Shown here piece by piece: positions 7,640-16,266 of a DNA stretch of 64,000 nucleotides. The stretch comes from GCA-020356105 sp964347475 (lineage in GTDB: Bacteria > Pseudomonadota > Alphaproteobacteria > UBA8366 > JADFVY01), in contig CAYFYY010000001.1 in the NCBI GenBank assembly GCA_964347475.1, positions 49,505 through 113,504 on the forward strand, given 5' to 3'. Every line of letters begins with the position of its first letter. Positions within the stretch are counted from its first letter, which is position 1. Under the pieces are notes generated by a model. The model had not been told where the DNA came from. It worked only from the letters and a program-made list of their open reading frames with translations, and ran no database searches. The translations under genes and the position numbers were made by a program.

Positions 7640-8920
7640 TCAGCCGAAGATTTCGGCGGTGATGCCGGCGTACCAGGCCGCGCCGTCCCGCGCCGCGGCA
7701 GCCCGGGTCGCGTCGCTCTCGCCGAGGGGGCTGATCTCCAATTCGATGCGCTGCAGCGCACCCGCCACGACGGCAAAGGCGGCGCTTTCGTGCACCGCAT
7801 GATCCGGGGCCACGTGGCTCCAGCACGTGCCGCCGAGGACGCCTGGCCCGGCCGATTCGCCGGAGAGTGCCTCCAGGATTGCCCGCGCGCAGGATTCCGC
7901 ATGCTGGTGCGCGGCATAGGCGGCCTTGGGCATCGGCGAGGCGAGCGCGGCGTCGCCGATGACGTGGATGCCGCGTTGCTGCGTCGACTCGAATGTCAGG
8001 GGATCGACCGGGCACCAGCCGCGCCGGTCCGCCAGCCCCGACTGCACGGCGATGCGTCCCGCCGTCTGCGGCGGAATGACGTTGGCGACGGCGACTTTGA
8101 ACGACTCGTCCTCGGCCATGACCGTCATGGTCGCCGGGTCCACGCCCTTGATGCCGCCCGCGAAGTCGGCGGGCAGGACCTCGATCATGCCGGGGTAGAA
8201 TCGCGTCCAGGCTTCGTGGAACAGGTCGTGGAGCGGAAAATCGTTCTTCGAGTCCAGGATGATGATCCTGGATTTCGGCTTCTCGCGCCTGAAATAATGG
8301 GCGACGAGCGACGCCCGCTCGTACGGCGCGGTCGGGCAGCGATACGGCATGTCCGGCGGTGCGATTAGAAAGGTGCCGCCGTCGTCCATCGCCTCGAGCT
8401 GGATTCGCAGCAGTTCCGTCTGTTTGCCCGCCTGCCAGGCATGCGGCATGGCATTCGCCTCCGCCGGACCGTAGCCGTCGATCGCGTCCCAGTCGAAGTC
8501 GATCCCGGGTGCGACGATCAGCCGGTCCCAGGACAGCACGTCGCCGCCGGCGAGGCGAACCGTCCGCGCGGACGGATCGATCGCCACCGCAACCTGGTGC
8601 ATGAGCGTGATGCCGTAGCGTTCGGACAGGACGTCATAGGTGTGGGTCAGCGACTCCAGCGAACGCATTCCACCGATATGGAGATTGGAGAAGAAACAAG
8701 TAACGTAGCGGGTCTTGGGCTCGACGAGGGTGATATTCAGGCCCTTGCCCGCCGCGGCCAGGAATCGGGCCGCCGTGGCGCCGCCGGCGCCGCCGCCGAT
8801 CACGACGACCCGGCCGCCGGCCGCCAGCGCATCGCGCCGCATCACGAAGGGCGCAGCCATCAGCGCCGCGCCCGCCGTCCTGATGAAGTGTCGCCGGCGC
8901 ATCCCTGCCATGCCTGCCAT
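7640..8920 (-). CDS. FccB-like flavoprotein (second copy, no cytochrome partner)
   Basis: A 426-residue paralogue of the FccB at the left edge. It has a Tat-like start (MRRRHFIRTAG), FAD-binding VVIGGGAGGAT, the family motif TCFFSNLHIGG and the mid-protein PYRCPTAPYERASLVAHYF. The C-terminal part carries VLGGTCWSHVAP, which holds the second conserved Cys position. Unlike fccAB there is no cytochrome gene next to it, so its electron acceptor is unknown. The exact start is uncertain: ATGs at 8920, 8911 and 8902 are all possible; the last directly precedes the twin Arg. It may oxidise sulfide or another sulfur compound, or act with the FccA encoded elsewhere. Confidence 0.85.
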   Translation of the reverse strand: MAGMAGMRRRHFIRTAGAALMAAPFVMRRDALAAGGRVVVIGGGAGGATAARFLAAAGKGLNITLVEPKTRYVTCFFSNLHIGGMRSLESLTHTYDVLSERYGITLMHQVAVAIDPSARTVRLAGGDVLSWDRLIVAPGIDFDWDAIDGYGPAEANAMPHAWQAGKQTELLRIQLEAMDDGGTFLIAPPDMPYRCPTAPYERASLVAHYFRREKPKSRIIILDSKNDFPLHDLFHEAWTRFYPGMIEVLPADFAGGIKGVDPATMTVMAEDESFKVAVANVIPPQTAGRIAVQSGLADRRGWCPVDPLTFESTQQRGIHVIGDAALASPMPKAAYAAHQHAESCARAILEALSGESAGPGVLGGTCWSHVAPDHAVHESAAFAVVAGALQRIELEISPLGESDATRAAAARDGAAWYAGITAEIFG

Positions 8921-9009
8921 CCGATCGAGCCGGAGGTTGAGTCCTCCCGACCGCCACTGTACAGGCGAAATGCCGGATGCGTAAGCCCGCCATGGCGCAA
9001 GGCGAAGGC

Positions 9010-9705
9010 TCAGGCGGCGCGCGTTGCCCCCGGTGCGGCGTCGAGGTCGCCGGAAGCCGTCGCCCCGATGATTTCCCAGCTCCGTGCCCGCGCCGCGCGG
9101 GCAAGCCGCCGATCGGGGCGGACGGCGATCGGCCGCGCCACCCGTGCCAGCAGCGCAAGGTCATGAATCGAGTCGGCATAAGCGGCGGCCCGCGCAAGCT
9201 CGGCGCCGTGCCGCGCGCACAGATCGTCGGCCGCGGCGATCTTGTCGATCCCCAGCGGATGACGGACCGGCGGGGCCGCCGCGAACCGGCCATCCCGTAG
9301 CGCATAGCGCGCGCCCTGCCAGCCGTCGGCGCCGATCCGCTCCGCCAGCGGCCTGGCGAGGAAATCCGGGGTTCCGGTCAGCAGCAGGATCACATCGCCG
9401 GCACGGCGGTGCTCCTCGATGCGCTGCAGGACGGCCCGGTCGATCAGGCGGGCAAGATCGCGCTCCGCGAACGCGCGTGCAAGGGCGGCCACATCGTCGA
9501 GCGCGAGGCCGGCCAGATAGGCCTTGTTCTTGCGCAGCACGTGACGCCGGTAACGCCATCCGTTCGCCAGCATGAACCAGCCGGCCGCGGCAATCTGCGG
9601 CACGCCGATCACGCGGCGCCGCAGGAGATCCCGGACGAACAGGGATTCACTGCTGTGCGGTCCGGTCAGCAGTGTTCCATCGACGTCGAAAATCGCTGCG
9701 TTCAC
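9010..9705 (-). CDS. HAD-family phosphatase
   Basis: A 231-residue haloacid-dehalogenase-type phosphohydrolase of the phosphoserine-phosphatase-like branch. Motif I is FDVDGTLL with nucleophile Asp7 and acid/base Asp9; motif II is LLTGT; a Lys follows in HPLGIDK; the acidic motif IV is AYADSIHD, where other members usually have GDSxxD. The start overlaps the stop of the CDP-alcohol phosphatidyltransferase by 4 nt, so the two are translationally coupled. This suggests it dephosphorylates the phosphatidyl product or a head-group precursor, much as PGP phosphatases act after PgsA. The substrate is inference. Confidence 0.8.
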   Translation of the reverse strand: MNAAIFDVDGTLLTGPHSSESLFVRDLLRRRVIGVPQIAAAGWFMLANGWRYRRHVLRKNKAYLAGLALDDVAALARAFAERDLARLIDRAVLQRIEEHRRAGDVILLLTGTPDFLARPLAERIGADGWQGARYALRDGRFAAAPPVRHPLGIDKIAAADDLCARHGAELARAAAYADSIHDLALLARVARPIAVRPDRRLARAARARSWEIIGATASGDLDAAPGATRAA

Positions 9706-10352
9706 TCCACTGCCTCACGATAGGTCGAGCCGCGGGCCGGCTCCGCCACGGGACCCGGCCGCCTGGCGAGGAACTCTATCACGACCGGCACGCCGCGGAC
9801 GAGGCACATGACCACCGAGCACCACACGAGACCGCTGAGAATCGCCATGGCGGCGCCACCGAACTCGACCCAGAAGGACAGGTAGAGCGCGGGCAGCGGC
9901 TGCACCAGCAGGGCCAGGCCGAAGGTGGCCGTCTTGACCGTGTTGTAGAGGCCGCGCATGAAGCGTCCGCCGACAAGAAAGCGGCCCAGGGGCGAGCGCA
10001 TCATGTCGAACGGCGCGACGCCCTCGGACGCCGCCGCCGAATTGCGGATCGCATCGACGACGTTGCCCCGGACGATGAACACGAGGGCGGCCCACACGGG
10101 CAGCAGGCCGATTTGGGCCAGCACGACCCACAGGACCGTTTCGACGACCCGGTCTGCGGCGATATCGAACGTCGCCCCGAATAGCGATGTCTCGCCGAAC
10201 GCGCGCGCCGCATATCCGTCCAGCGCGTCCATCACCATGATGAGCGCGAGCAGCGGCAGGTTCCACAGCTGCCAGGCCGGCGGCGCCCAGTAGACCATGC
10301 CGACCAGGACGAACAGGAGGGTGAGACGGCCAAGCGTCACCAGATTTGCCAT
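9702..10352 (-). CDS. CDP-alcohol phosphatidyltransferase (copy 1)
   Basis: A 216-residue integral membrane enzyme that transfers a phosphatidyl group from CDP-diacylglycerol to an alcohol. The complete catalytic signature D-x2-DG-x2-AR-x8-G-x3-D-x3-D is present at residues 42-67 (D42, D45, G46, R50, G59, D63, D67). About six hydrophobic segments follow the family pattern. It is about half identical to the gene upstream (10498-11133) and coupled to the HAD phosphatase downstream. Acceptor alcohol unknown; these small proteins resemble the PgsA/PssA/PIS group without matching any one clearly. Confidence 0.85.
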   Translation of the reverse strand: MANLVTLGRLTLLFVLVGMVYWAPPAWQLWNLPLLALIMVMDALDGYAARAFGETSLFGATFDIAADRVVETVLWVVLAQIGLLPVWAALVFIVRGNVVDAIRNSAAASEGVAPFDMMRSPLGRFLVGGRFMRGLYNTVKTATFGLALLVQPLPALYLSFWVEFGGAAMAILSGLVWCSVVMCLVRGVPVVIEFLARRPGPVAEPARGSTYREAVE

Positions 10353-10497
10353 GCGTGGGCTCCGTTGGACATGTACGACGCTTCGCCCGGCGCGACCAGG
10401 CGATGGCCTCGTCGATTTGGCGGAACTCTACGGCCTTGTCTCTTAAACTTCGTTAAGGATTGTCGGGTTGCCAAGGGGTCCGGGCGCCGTGCCGCCG

Positions 10498-11133
10498 CTA
10501 CTCGGCGCTGCCGGGCGCGCGGCGCAGGCCCGCGAACGGGTCCTCGCGCTGGAAGAACTCCGCGAGCACGGGAATGCCGCGCAGGAAATTGATCGCCACG
10601 GCGAGCCACACGAGGCCCGCCAGCACGGCTTCGAACAGCGCGCCCCGCGCGACCCAGAAGGCGGGGTCGATCGCCGGCAGCGGCTGCATCAGCACGGCCC
10701 AGCCGAAGGCGGCCACCTTGCTGCCGCACGACATGCCGCGCATGAACTTGCCGACGACGAGCGCCCGTCCCCAGCGCGAGCGCATCATCTCATACGGCGC
10801 CTGGCCCTCGCTTGCCCCGGTCTGGCGGATCGAATCGGTCAGGTGGCCGCGGACGATGAAATACACCGGCACCCACACCGGCACCAGACCGAGATGGGCC
10901 AGCACGACCCACATCACGCTCTCCACGATGCGGTCGACGGCGATGTCGAACACCGCGCCGAACAGCGTGGATTCGTTGCGCCGCCGCGCCACGACGCCGT
11001 CGAGCCAGTCGAGCAGCACGACGGCCAGCAGCAGCGGCAGGTCGATAAGCTGCCAGGCCGGGGGCGCGAAATACATCATCACAACGAGGACGAACAGGAG
11101 CAGCAGGCGGGCCAGGGTGATCGCGTTCGCCAT
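10498..11133 (-). CDS. CDP-alcohol phosphatidyltransferase (copy 2)
   Basis: A 211-residue paralogue of the preceding enzyme with the same signature at the same positions (DWLDGVVAR, then G59, D63, D67). Shared text (PPAWQL, FDIA.DR.VE, VPVW) shows an old tandem duplication. ATG 11133 is chosen over an in-frame TTG because GGAGAGAG lies upstream and the alignment with copy 1 starts there. The 145-bp gap to copy 1 holds no gene. Two non-identical copies beside one phosphatase suggest two related acceptor alcohols, or one enzyme making and another exchanging a head group; this is inference. Confidence 0.85.
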   Translation of the reverse strand: MANAITLARLLLLFVLVVMMYFAPPAWQLIDLPLLLAVVLLDWLDGVVARRRNESTLFGAVFDIAVDRIVESVMWVVLAHLGLVPVWVPVYFIVRGHLTDSIRQTGASEGQAPYEMMRSRWGRALVVGKFMRGMSCGSKVAAFGWAVLMQPLPAIDPAFWVARGALFEAVLAGLVWLAVAINFLRGIPVLAEFFQREDPFAGLRRAPGSAE

Positions 11134-11503
11134 ATCGACTCTCTCCAAACGTTCGGGAACCGCGCAGACCAGGACGGACTGCGCCGCAAGATGAACACGG
11201 CGGCCAGCACGACTCGGCAGACCGGCTCTTAACCATGATTATAACGTAAACAAACGGCTTGAGGAGGGGGCATCCTGAACCGCCGCCCGTCGCGGACTCC
11301 GCGGCCGAGGAGTCGCCGGGCGGCAAGACCGCTCCGACCTGGGGACACGGCCGGCGGGCGTGCCGAACGGCTGCGCGGGTGTCGCCGGATTCATCGAAAC
11401 GAAACCTTCTGTCGGCTATCTGAATCGCTTGCGAGATGTACGGCAGGGCCCGGAAAGGGTCGCCCCGCGGAACCATCACGCATCCTGTGACGGAGACTCC
11501 ACG
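11134..11503. other. Divergent intergenic region with a large hairpin
   Basis: 370 bp between the phosphatidyltransferase (minus) and the Sel1 gene (plus). An AT-rich patch around 11230-11255 is the likely promoter area. A long two-part hairpin spans 11282-11324: GCCGCCCG (11282-11289) pairs with CGGGCGGC (11317-11324), and inside it GACTCC (11295-11300) with GGAGTC (11309-11314). It would lie in the 5' leader of the Sel1 mRNA. There is no poly-T, so it is a leader structure rather than a terminator. Confidence 0.5.
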
Positions 11504-13393
11504 ATGAAAAGGCTTGTCGTCGCGCTCTTTCTGGTGATCGTCCTGACCGACCCGGCCCGGCCCGGCATCGATGAGGCGCAGGACGCATACGACCGGGGCG
11601 ACTTCGCAGCGGCATACGCTGAAGTTCGACCCCTCGCCGAGAACGGCAACCCCGAGGCCCAGGTCTTGCTCGGCGCCCTGTACGAGTATGGCCACGGTGT
11701 ACGCGGCGCCCCTTCAGAGGCTGTACGTTGGTACCGGTTGGCCGCGGAGCAGGGCCATGCCCGGGGCCAGGCCTATCTAGGCGCCATGTTTCTGACGGGG
11801 ACGGGCGTGGCACAGGACGAGGCCACCGCGCTGTCCTGGTTCCGTCTGTCGGCCGAGCAGGGAGACGCGCGCGGACAGACCAGTCTCGGCTACATGTACG
11901 AGACCGGGAGGGGCGTGGCCGCGGACGTCACCGAGGCGGCACGATGGTACGGAATGGCCGCCGAGCAGGGGTATGCCGTCGCGCAGTACAATCTGGCCTT
12001 GATGTTCGAAAATGGCCGGGGCGTCGAGCAGGACGACGAGGAAGCGGCACGCTGGTACTTGATGGCGGCGCGACAGGGCGATGCCGACGCCCAGACGAAC
12101 CTCGGCTGGATGTACGAGAACGGCCGGGGTGTCGAGCAGGACGACGAGGAAGCGGCACACTGGTACTTGATGGCGGCGCGACAGGGCGATGCCGACGCGC
12201 AGACGAACCTCGGCTGGATGTACGAGAACGGCCGAGGCGTCGAACAGAATGACACAGAGGCTGTACGCTGGTATCGCCTTGCTGCGGACCAGGGGTACGC
12301 GCGTGCGCAGACCAATCTTGGCTGGGTGTATGAGAACGGCCGGGGCGTCGCGCAGAATGATACAGAAGCCGTGCGCTGGTACCAAATCGCGGCGGAGCAG
12401 GACTATGACCGCGCCCAGAACGTCATGGGCCTGATGCATCAGTGGGGCCGTGGCGTGCCGCAGGATTACGCCGAAGCGGTGCGCTGGTACCGGAAGGCGG
12501 CCGAACAGGACTATCCCACCGCACAGTACAATCTGGCTTTGATGTATGAAAAGGGTCGAGGTGTTGACCAGGACAGCGCGGCGGCCGTGCGCTGGTATCG
12601 CCGCGCCGCCGAGCAGGGGAACGCGGACGCCCAGACCAACCTTGGCTGGATGTACGGCAATGGCCGGGGAGTCGCCGAGGACGACGCGGAAGCCGTGCGC
12701 TGGTACGGCCTCGCAGCCGAGCAGGCGCATGCCGTCGCGCAGTACAATCTTGGCATCATGTACCGCTACGGCCAAGGGGTCGCCCGGAATTACCGACAGG
12801 CTCTCCAGTGGTTCAGGCTTGCTGCCGAGCAGGGCGACATCGATGCGCAATACAATATGGGCGAAATGTACGAGTCCGGGTTGGGCGTCGAGCGAGATCG
12901 GGCCGAAGCTGCGCGGTGGTACCGCCTGGCAGCCAACCAGGGCGATGGCGATGCGCAGGCCAAGCTCGGCTGGTTCTATCTCGAGGGAGCCGGAGTCGAC
13001 CAGGACTACCGGGAAGCCCTCAGCTGGTTCCGACTTGCCGCCGAACAGGGAAGCGCGTCGGCCCAGTACAATCTCGGGCTCATGTACGAGACCGGCAAGG
13101 GAGTGGCAAGGAACGGCGCGAGCGCGACAGCCTGGTACCGTCGGTCGGCGGGGAACGGCGACGTCGACGCGCTGTTCCGGCTCGGCGTGATCTACGACGA
13201 GGGCCAGGGAATCGATGCGGACCGAACGGAAGCCTATAAGTGGTTTGTGCTGGCCAAGCGCCGCGGCAATCCGTCGGCGTCGCCTCGGCTTCTGTTGCTG
13301 TGGTTCGCCATGAATGCGGACGAAATCGCCGCAGCCGAAGCGCTGGCGGACGAATGGCAGGGCCTGCATCCGGTGCCCAACCGGGCGGACTGA
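11504..13393 (+). CDS. Exported Sel1-repeat protein with about 15 repeats
   Basis: A 629-residue protein. A short N-terminal hydrophobic signal (MKRLVVALFLVIVL) is followed by about 15 consecutive 36-residue Sel1 (TPR-like) repeats with the consensus AQYNLGxMYExGRGVxQDxxEAVRWYRxAAEQG, from about residue 50 to 580, and a short tail. Sel1 solenoids are protein-binding scaffolds; the partner is unknown. ATG 11504 is used because it precedes the signal and has GGAG 8 nt upstream. Repeats 4 and 5 are nearly identical at DNA level, a sign of recent duplication. A second, shorter Sel1 gene lies at 17489. Upstream in-frame codons exist, but they encode no signal. Confidence 0.88.
   Translation: MKRLVVALFLVIVLTDPARPGIDEAQDAYDRGDFAAAYAEVRPLAENGNPEAQVLLGALYEYGHGVRGAPSEAVRWYRLAAEQGHARGQAYLGAMFLTGTGVAQDEATALSWFRLSAEQGDARGQTSLGYMYETGRGVAADVTEAARWYGMAAEQGYAVAQYNLALMFENGRGVEQDDEEAARWYLMAARQGDADAQTNLGWMYENGRGVEQDDEEAAHWYLMAARQGDADAQTNLGWMYENGRGVEQNDTEAVRWYRLAADQGYARAQTNLGWVYENGRGVAQNDTEAVRWYQIAAEQDYDRAQNVMGLMHQWGRGVPQDYAEAVRWYRKAAEQDYPTAQYNLALMYEKGRGVDQDSAAAVRWYRRAAEQGNADAQTNLGWMYGNGRGVAEDDAEAVRWYGLAAEQAHAVAQYNLGIMYRYGQGVARNYRQALQWFRLAAEQGDIDAQYNMGEMYESGLGVERDRAEAARWYRLAANQGDGDAQAKLGWFYLEGAGVDQDYREALSWFRLAAEQGSASAQYNLGLMYETGKGVARNGASATAWYRRSAGNGDVDALFRLGVIYDEGQGIDADRTEAYKWFVLAKRRGNPSASPRLLLLWFAMNADEIAAAEALADEWQGLHPVPNRAD
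12011..12226 (+). repeat. Recent 108-bp tandem duplication inside the Sel1 gene
   Basis: 12011-12118 and 12119-12226 are identical at 104 of 108 positions and encode one 36-residue Sel1 unit each. Three of the four differences are synonymous and one changes Arg to His. All other units of the gene differ far more, so this pair arose recently. Confidence 0.95.
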
Positions 13394-13558
13394 AAGCCGG
13401 CGGCGGCGGAAATACGTCTGATGCCAACGCAACCCCGATATGCTGATATATCGCACCGGGCCATTTCACGGTTTGCGCTGGCGGCCCGGTCTGGATGGCA
13501 TTACAAATCACCGCCTGCCCGCCGCGGGACGACGGGATCGCTACCAAATATCTTCCGG

Positions 13559-14680
13559 ATGCATCACGCACAGATACGCAAGGCAAGACTGGCCGACATA
13601 TCGGCGCTCGTGACCCTAGAGAACCGGTCATTCGAGCATGACCGGCTGTCGCGGCGCAGCTTCCGTTACCTGCTGACCCGCGGCCACGCGGAGACCGTCG
13701 TCGCGGCCAGCGCCGGCAAGGTGATTCTCGGCTATGCGATGGTGCTGTTCAACCGCGGCACGTCGCTGGCCCGGCTGTATTCCATCGCGGTCGACCCGAA
13801 TCACCGGGGCCACGGGCTGGGCACCCGACTGCTGCACGCCGCAGAGGAAGCGGCGCGTGACCATGGCGCTGCCTATATGCGCCTCGAGGTGCGCGAGGAC
13901 GATCCGGCGACGCGCCGCCTCTACGAGAAGGAGGGATATCGCAAGTTTGCGGTCGAGCACCATTATTATGAGGACGATGTCGACGCGATCCGCATGGAAC
14001 GGTCGCTCGCACCGGCGCGCGACCCGAGCCTCGCGCGGGTGCCGTATTACAGCCAGAATCTGGATTTCACCTGCGGGCCGGCAGCGATCTTGATGGCCAT
14101 GCATGCGCTGGATACGGACATCCCCGTCGACCAGACGGCCGAACTTCGCCTGTGGCGTGAGTCGACGACGATCTACATGACGTCGGGCCACGGCGGCTGC
14201 AGCCCGCTGGGGCTCGCCGTCGCGGTCTCGCGCCGCGGATTTCCGGTGGCGGTCTGGCTCAGCCAGCAGTCACCGCTCTTCGTCGACTCGGTGCGTAGCG
14301 AGAAAAAGAAGGAAGTCATACGCCTTGTCGAAGAGGATTTCCGCAGGGAAGCGCGGGAACGAGGAATTCCGATCAGCTACCGGCCGTTATCGGTCAAGGC
14401 CATGCGGGAGAAATTCGATGCCGGCGGCATTCCGATCGTGCTGGTCAGCTCCTGGCGCTTCGATCGCGAGCGGACACCGCACTGGGTCGTTGTCACCGGC
14501 TTCGACGATGAATATGTCTATCTCCACGATCCCTATATCGACCCCGATCAGGACAAGTCGGCCACCGATTGCATGCAGATACCGGTCCCCCTCAGCGACT
14601 TCCGGCGAATGGCGCGCTACGGCCGCGCACAGCAGAAGGCGGCGCTGGTGATCAGCCCGCGCGCGGACGACGCCCGCTGA
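13559..14680 (+). CDS. GNAT acetyltransferase fused to a C39-like peptidase domain
   Basis: A 373-residue two-domain protein. Residues 1-150 are a GNAT N-acetyltransferase of RimI type (acetyl-CoA loop RGHGLG at 83-88). Residues 160-373 are a papain-fold C39-like domain with Cys172 (DFTCGPAAILMA), a His in TPHWVVVTGFDD and an Asp in LHDPY, so a complete Cys-His-Asp set. The stop overlaps the start of the ATP-grasp gene (TGATG), indicating coupling. I know this pairing as a conserved but biochemically uncharacterised arrangement predicted to make or modify a peptide. The start ATG 13559 fits the domain boundary although its ribosome-binding site is weak; longer in-frame starts add no domain. 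Confidence 0.88.
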   Translation: MHHAQIRKARLADISALVTLENRSFEHDRLSRRSFRYLLTRGHAETVVAASAGKVILGYAMVLFNRGTSLARLYSIAVDPNHRGHGLGTRLLHAAEEAARDHGAAYMRLEVREDDPATRRLYEKEGYRKFAVEHHYYEDDVDAIRMERSLAPARDPSLARVPYYSQNLDFTCGPAAILMAMHALDTDIPVDQTAELRLWRESTTIYMTSGHGGCSPLGLAVAVSRRGFPVAVWLSQQSPLFVDSVRSEKKKEVIRLVEEDFRREARERGIPISYRPLSVKAMREKFDAGGIPIVLVSSWRFDRERTPHWVVVTGFDDEYVYLHDPYIDPDQDKSATDCMQIPVPLSDFRRMARYGRAQQKAALVISPRADDAR

Positions 14681-16206
14681 TGCCGCTGCATCTGATTATC
14701 GTGGACAAGCCCGAGGACTTCCCCTGGGACATGCCAGGCTGTCGCGTCGTCGTCGCCCGCGACTTCATCCGCGAGCCGGCGCCGCCCAAGTCGACCTCCA
14801 TGCGGGTGGTCAATCTGTGCCGCGACCACAGCTATTTGAGCCTCGGCTACTACTGTTCCCTGCTGGCGGAAGGGCGCGGCCATCGCACGATCCCGTCGAT
14901 CGAAGTCATGCTGGACCTGCACTGGAAGCGGTTGCTGCGCATCGCCCTGCCGGAGGTCAACGAGCTCGTCGAGAAGACCTTCCAGGCGCCGCCCGAATCG
15001 AGCCCGGTGATCGCGCATGTTTACTTCCGTCAGCCGGACGACTCCCGCCTCGCGGATGCGGCCGGACGTATTTTCGACCTGTTTCGCTGTCCGATCCTCA
15101 AAGTGACCCTCGGCCACCGCGCCGGCCAGTGGGAAATAACCGACCTCGCCCCCGGCGCCATCCGCGATCTCGACGAAGCCCAGCGGCAGACGTTCCGGCA
15201 GGCGCTGGAACGGTATCTCCAGGTCGCGTGGCGGCAACAGCGGACGACGACGCCGGCGCGATATTCGATCGCCATCCTGCACGATCCGGCCGAGAAACTG
15301 CCGCCGTCGAATGCGCGTTCGCTGGAGAAATTCGTGAAAGCCGGCGCGCAGCTCGGCGTCGAGGTCGAGCTGATCACAAAGGCGGACTACGGACGGCTGC
15401 TCGAGTTCGACGCCCTGTTCATCCGCGAGACCACGGCGCTCGACCACCACACCTACCGTTTCGCCAAGAAAGCGGATACGGAGGATCTCGTGGTGATCGA
15501 CGACCCGCGTTCGATCCTGCGCTGCACCAACAAGATCTACCTGGCGGAGCTGCTTCAGACCAACGGCGTGCCGACGCCGAAGACCCTTGTCATCGACCGC
15601 CGCGGCATCGAGCGCGTCGAGGTGGAGCTCGGCTTTCCCGCGGTGATCAAGATCCCCGACGGGTCGTTCTCGCGCGGCATGCACCGGGTGGCCGACGCGG
15701 CGGAGCTCAAGGCCATCACCGCGACGGTATTCGACGAGTCCGACCTCATCATCGCCCAGGAATACATGCGCACGGAATTCGACTGGCGCGTCGGTGTTCT
15801 GGACGGCAAGCCGATCTATGTCTGCCAGTACGAAATGGCCCGGGGCCACTGGCAGATCGTCAAGCACGACGGCGACGGCCAGATGCTCGAGGGGGAGTCG
15901 CGCACGCTCGCGGTCGCCGACGCGCCGCCGGCGGTGGTCGACACCGCGCTCCGTGCGGCCGCGCTCATCGGCGACGGGCTATACGGTGTCGATCTGAAGG
16001 AGACTCCGGCCGGCATCTTCGTGGTCGAGGTCAACGACAATCCCAGCATCGACGCCGGCGTCGAGGACCTCGTGCTGAAGGACTCGTTGTACCAGACCAT
16101 CATCAACGCCTTCATCGAGCGGCTCGACCGCCGCTCGCAGTCGCAGCCGCGCCGCAACAACGGCGCCAAGGGCACCGGCCAGGAAGCAGGCCGGAACCCG
16201 AAGTAA
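14680..16206 (+). CDS. RimK-like ATP-grasp ligase with N-terminal RLAN-type domain
   Basis: A 508-residue predicted amino-acid or peptide ligase. The N-terminal half (to about residue 220) matches the RLAN domain found ahead of RimK-like ligases; an ATP-grasp domain follows, with FPAVIKIPDGSFSRGMHRV (nucleotide-binding loop), IIAQEYMRTEFDWRVGVLDG and the metal-binding end VEVNDNPSIDAGVED. Such enzymes join a carboxylate to an amine through an acyl-phosphate. It is coupled to the GNAT/C39 gene upstream, which could acetylate or cleave the product. The substrate is unknown; protein modification, as in RimK glutamylation of S6, is an alternative. Confidence 0.87.
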   Translation: MPLHLIIVDKPEDFPWDMPGCRVVVARDFIREPAPPKSTSMRVVNLCRDHSYLSLGYYCSLLAEGRGHRTIPSIEVMLDLHWKRLLRIALPEVNELVEKTFQAPPESSPVIAHVYFRQPDDSRLADAAGRIFDLFRCPILKVTLGHRAGQWEITDLAPGAIRDLDEAQRQTFRQALERYLQVAWRQQRTTTPARYSIAILHDPAEKLPPSNARSLEKFVKAGAQLGVEVELITKADYGRLLEFDALFIRETTALDHHTYRFAKKADTEDLVVIDDPRSILRCTNKIYLAELLQTNGVPTPKTLVIDRRGIERVEVELGFPAVIKIPDGSFSRGMHRVADAAELKAITATVFDESDLIIAQEYMRTEFDWRVGVLDGKPIYVCQYEMARGHWQIVKHDGDGQMLEGESRTLAVADAPPAVVDTALRAAALIGDGLYGVDLKETPAGIFVVEVNDNPSIDAGVEDLVLKDSLYQTIINAFIERLDRRSQSQPRRNNGAKGTGQEAGRNPK

Positions 16207-16266
16207 CATGGCCGCCCGCCATCGGGAGCCGCGATCGCGGCGCATGGCGGTGGGGCACTCGTCCCG

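Noticed and set aside
12011..12226. CRISPR-like or satellite repeat
   Set aside because: The periodicity is 108 bp, in frame, and encodes Sel1 units without spacers.
11777..13456. 559-codon open frame opposite the Sel1 gene
   Set aside because: Antisense shadow of the repeats; its repetitive look merely mirrors the Sel1 units.
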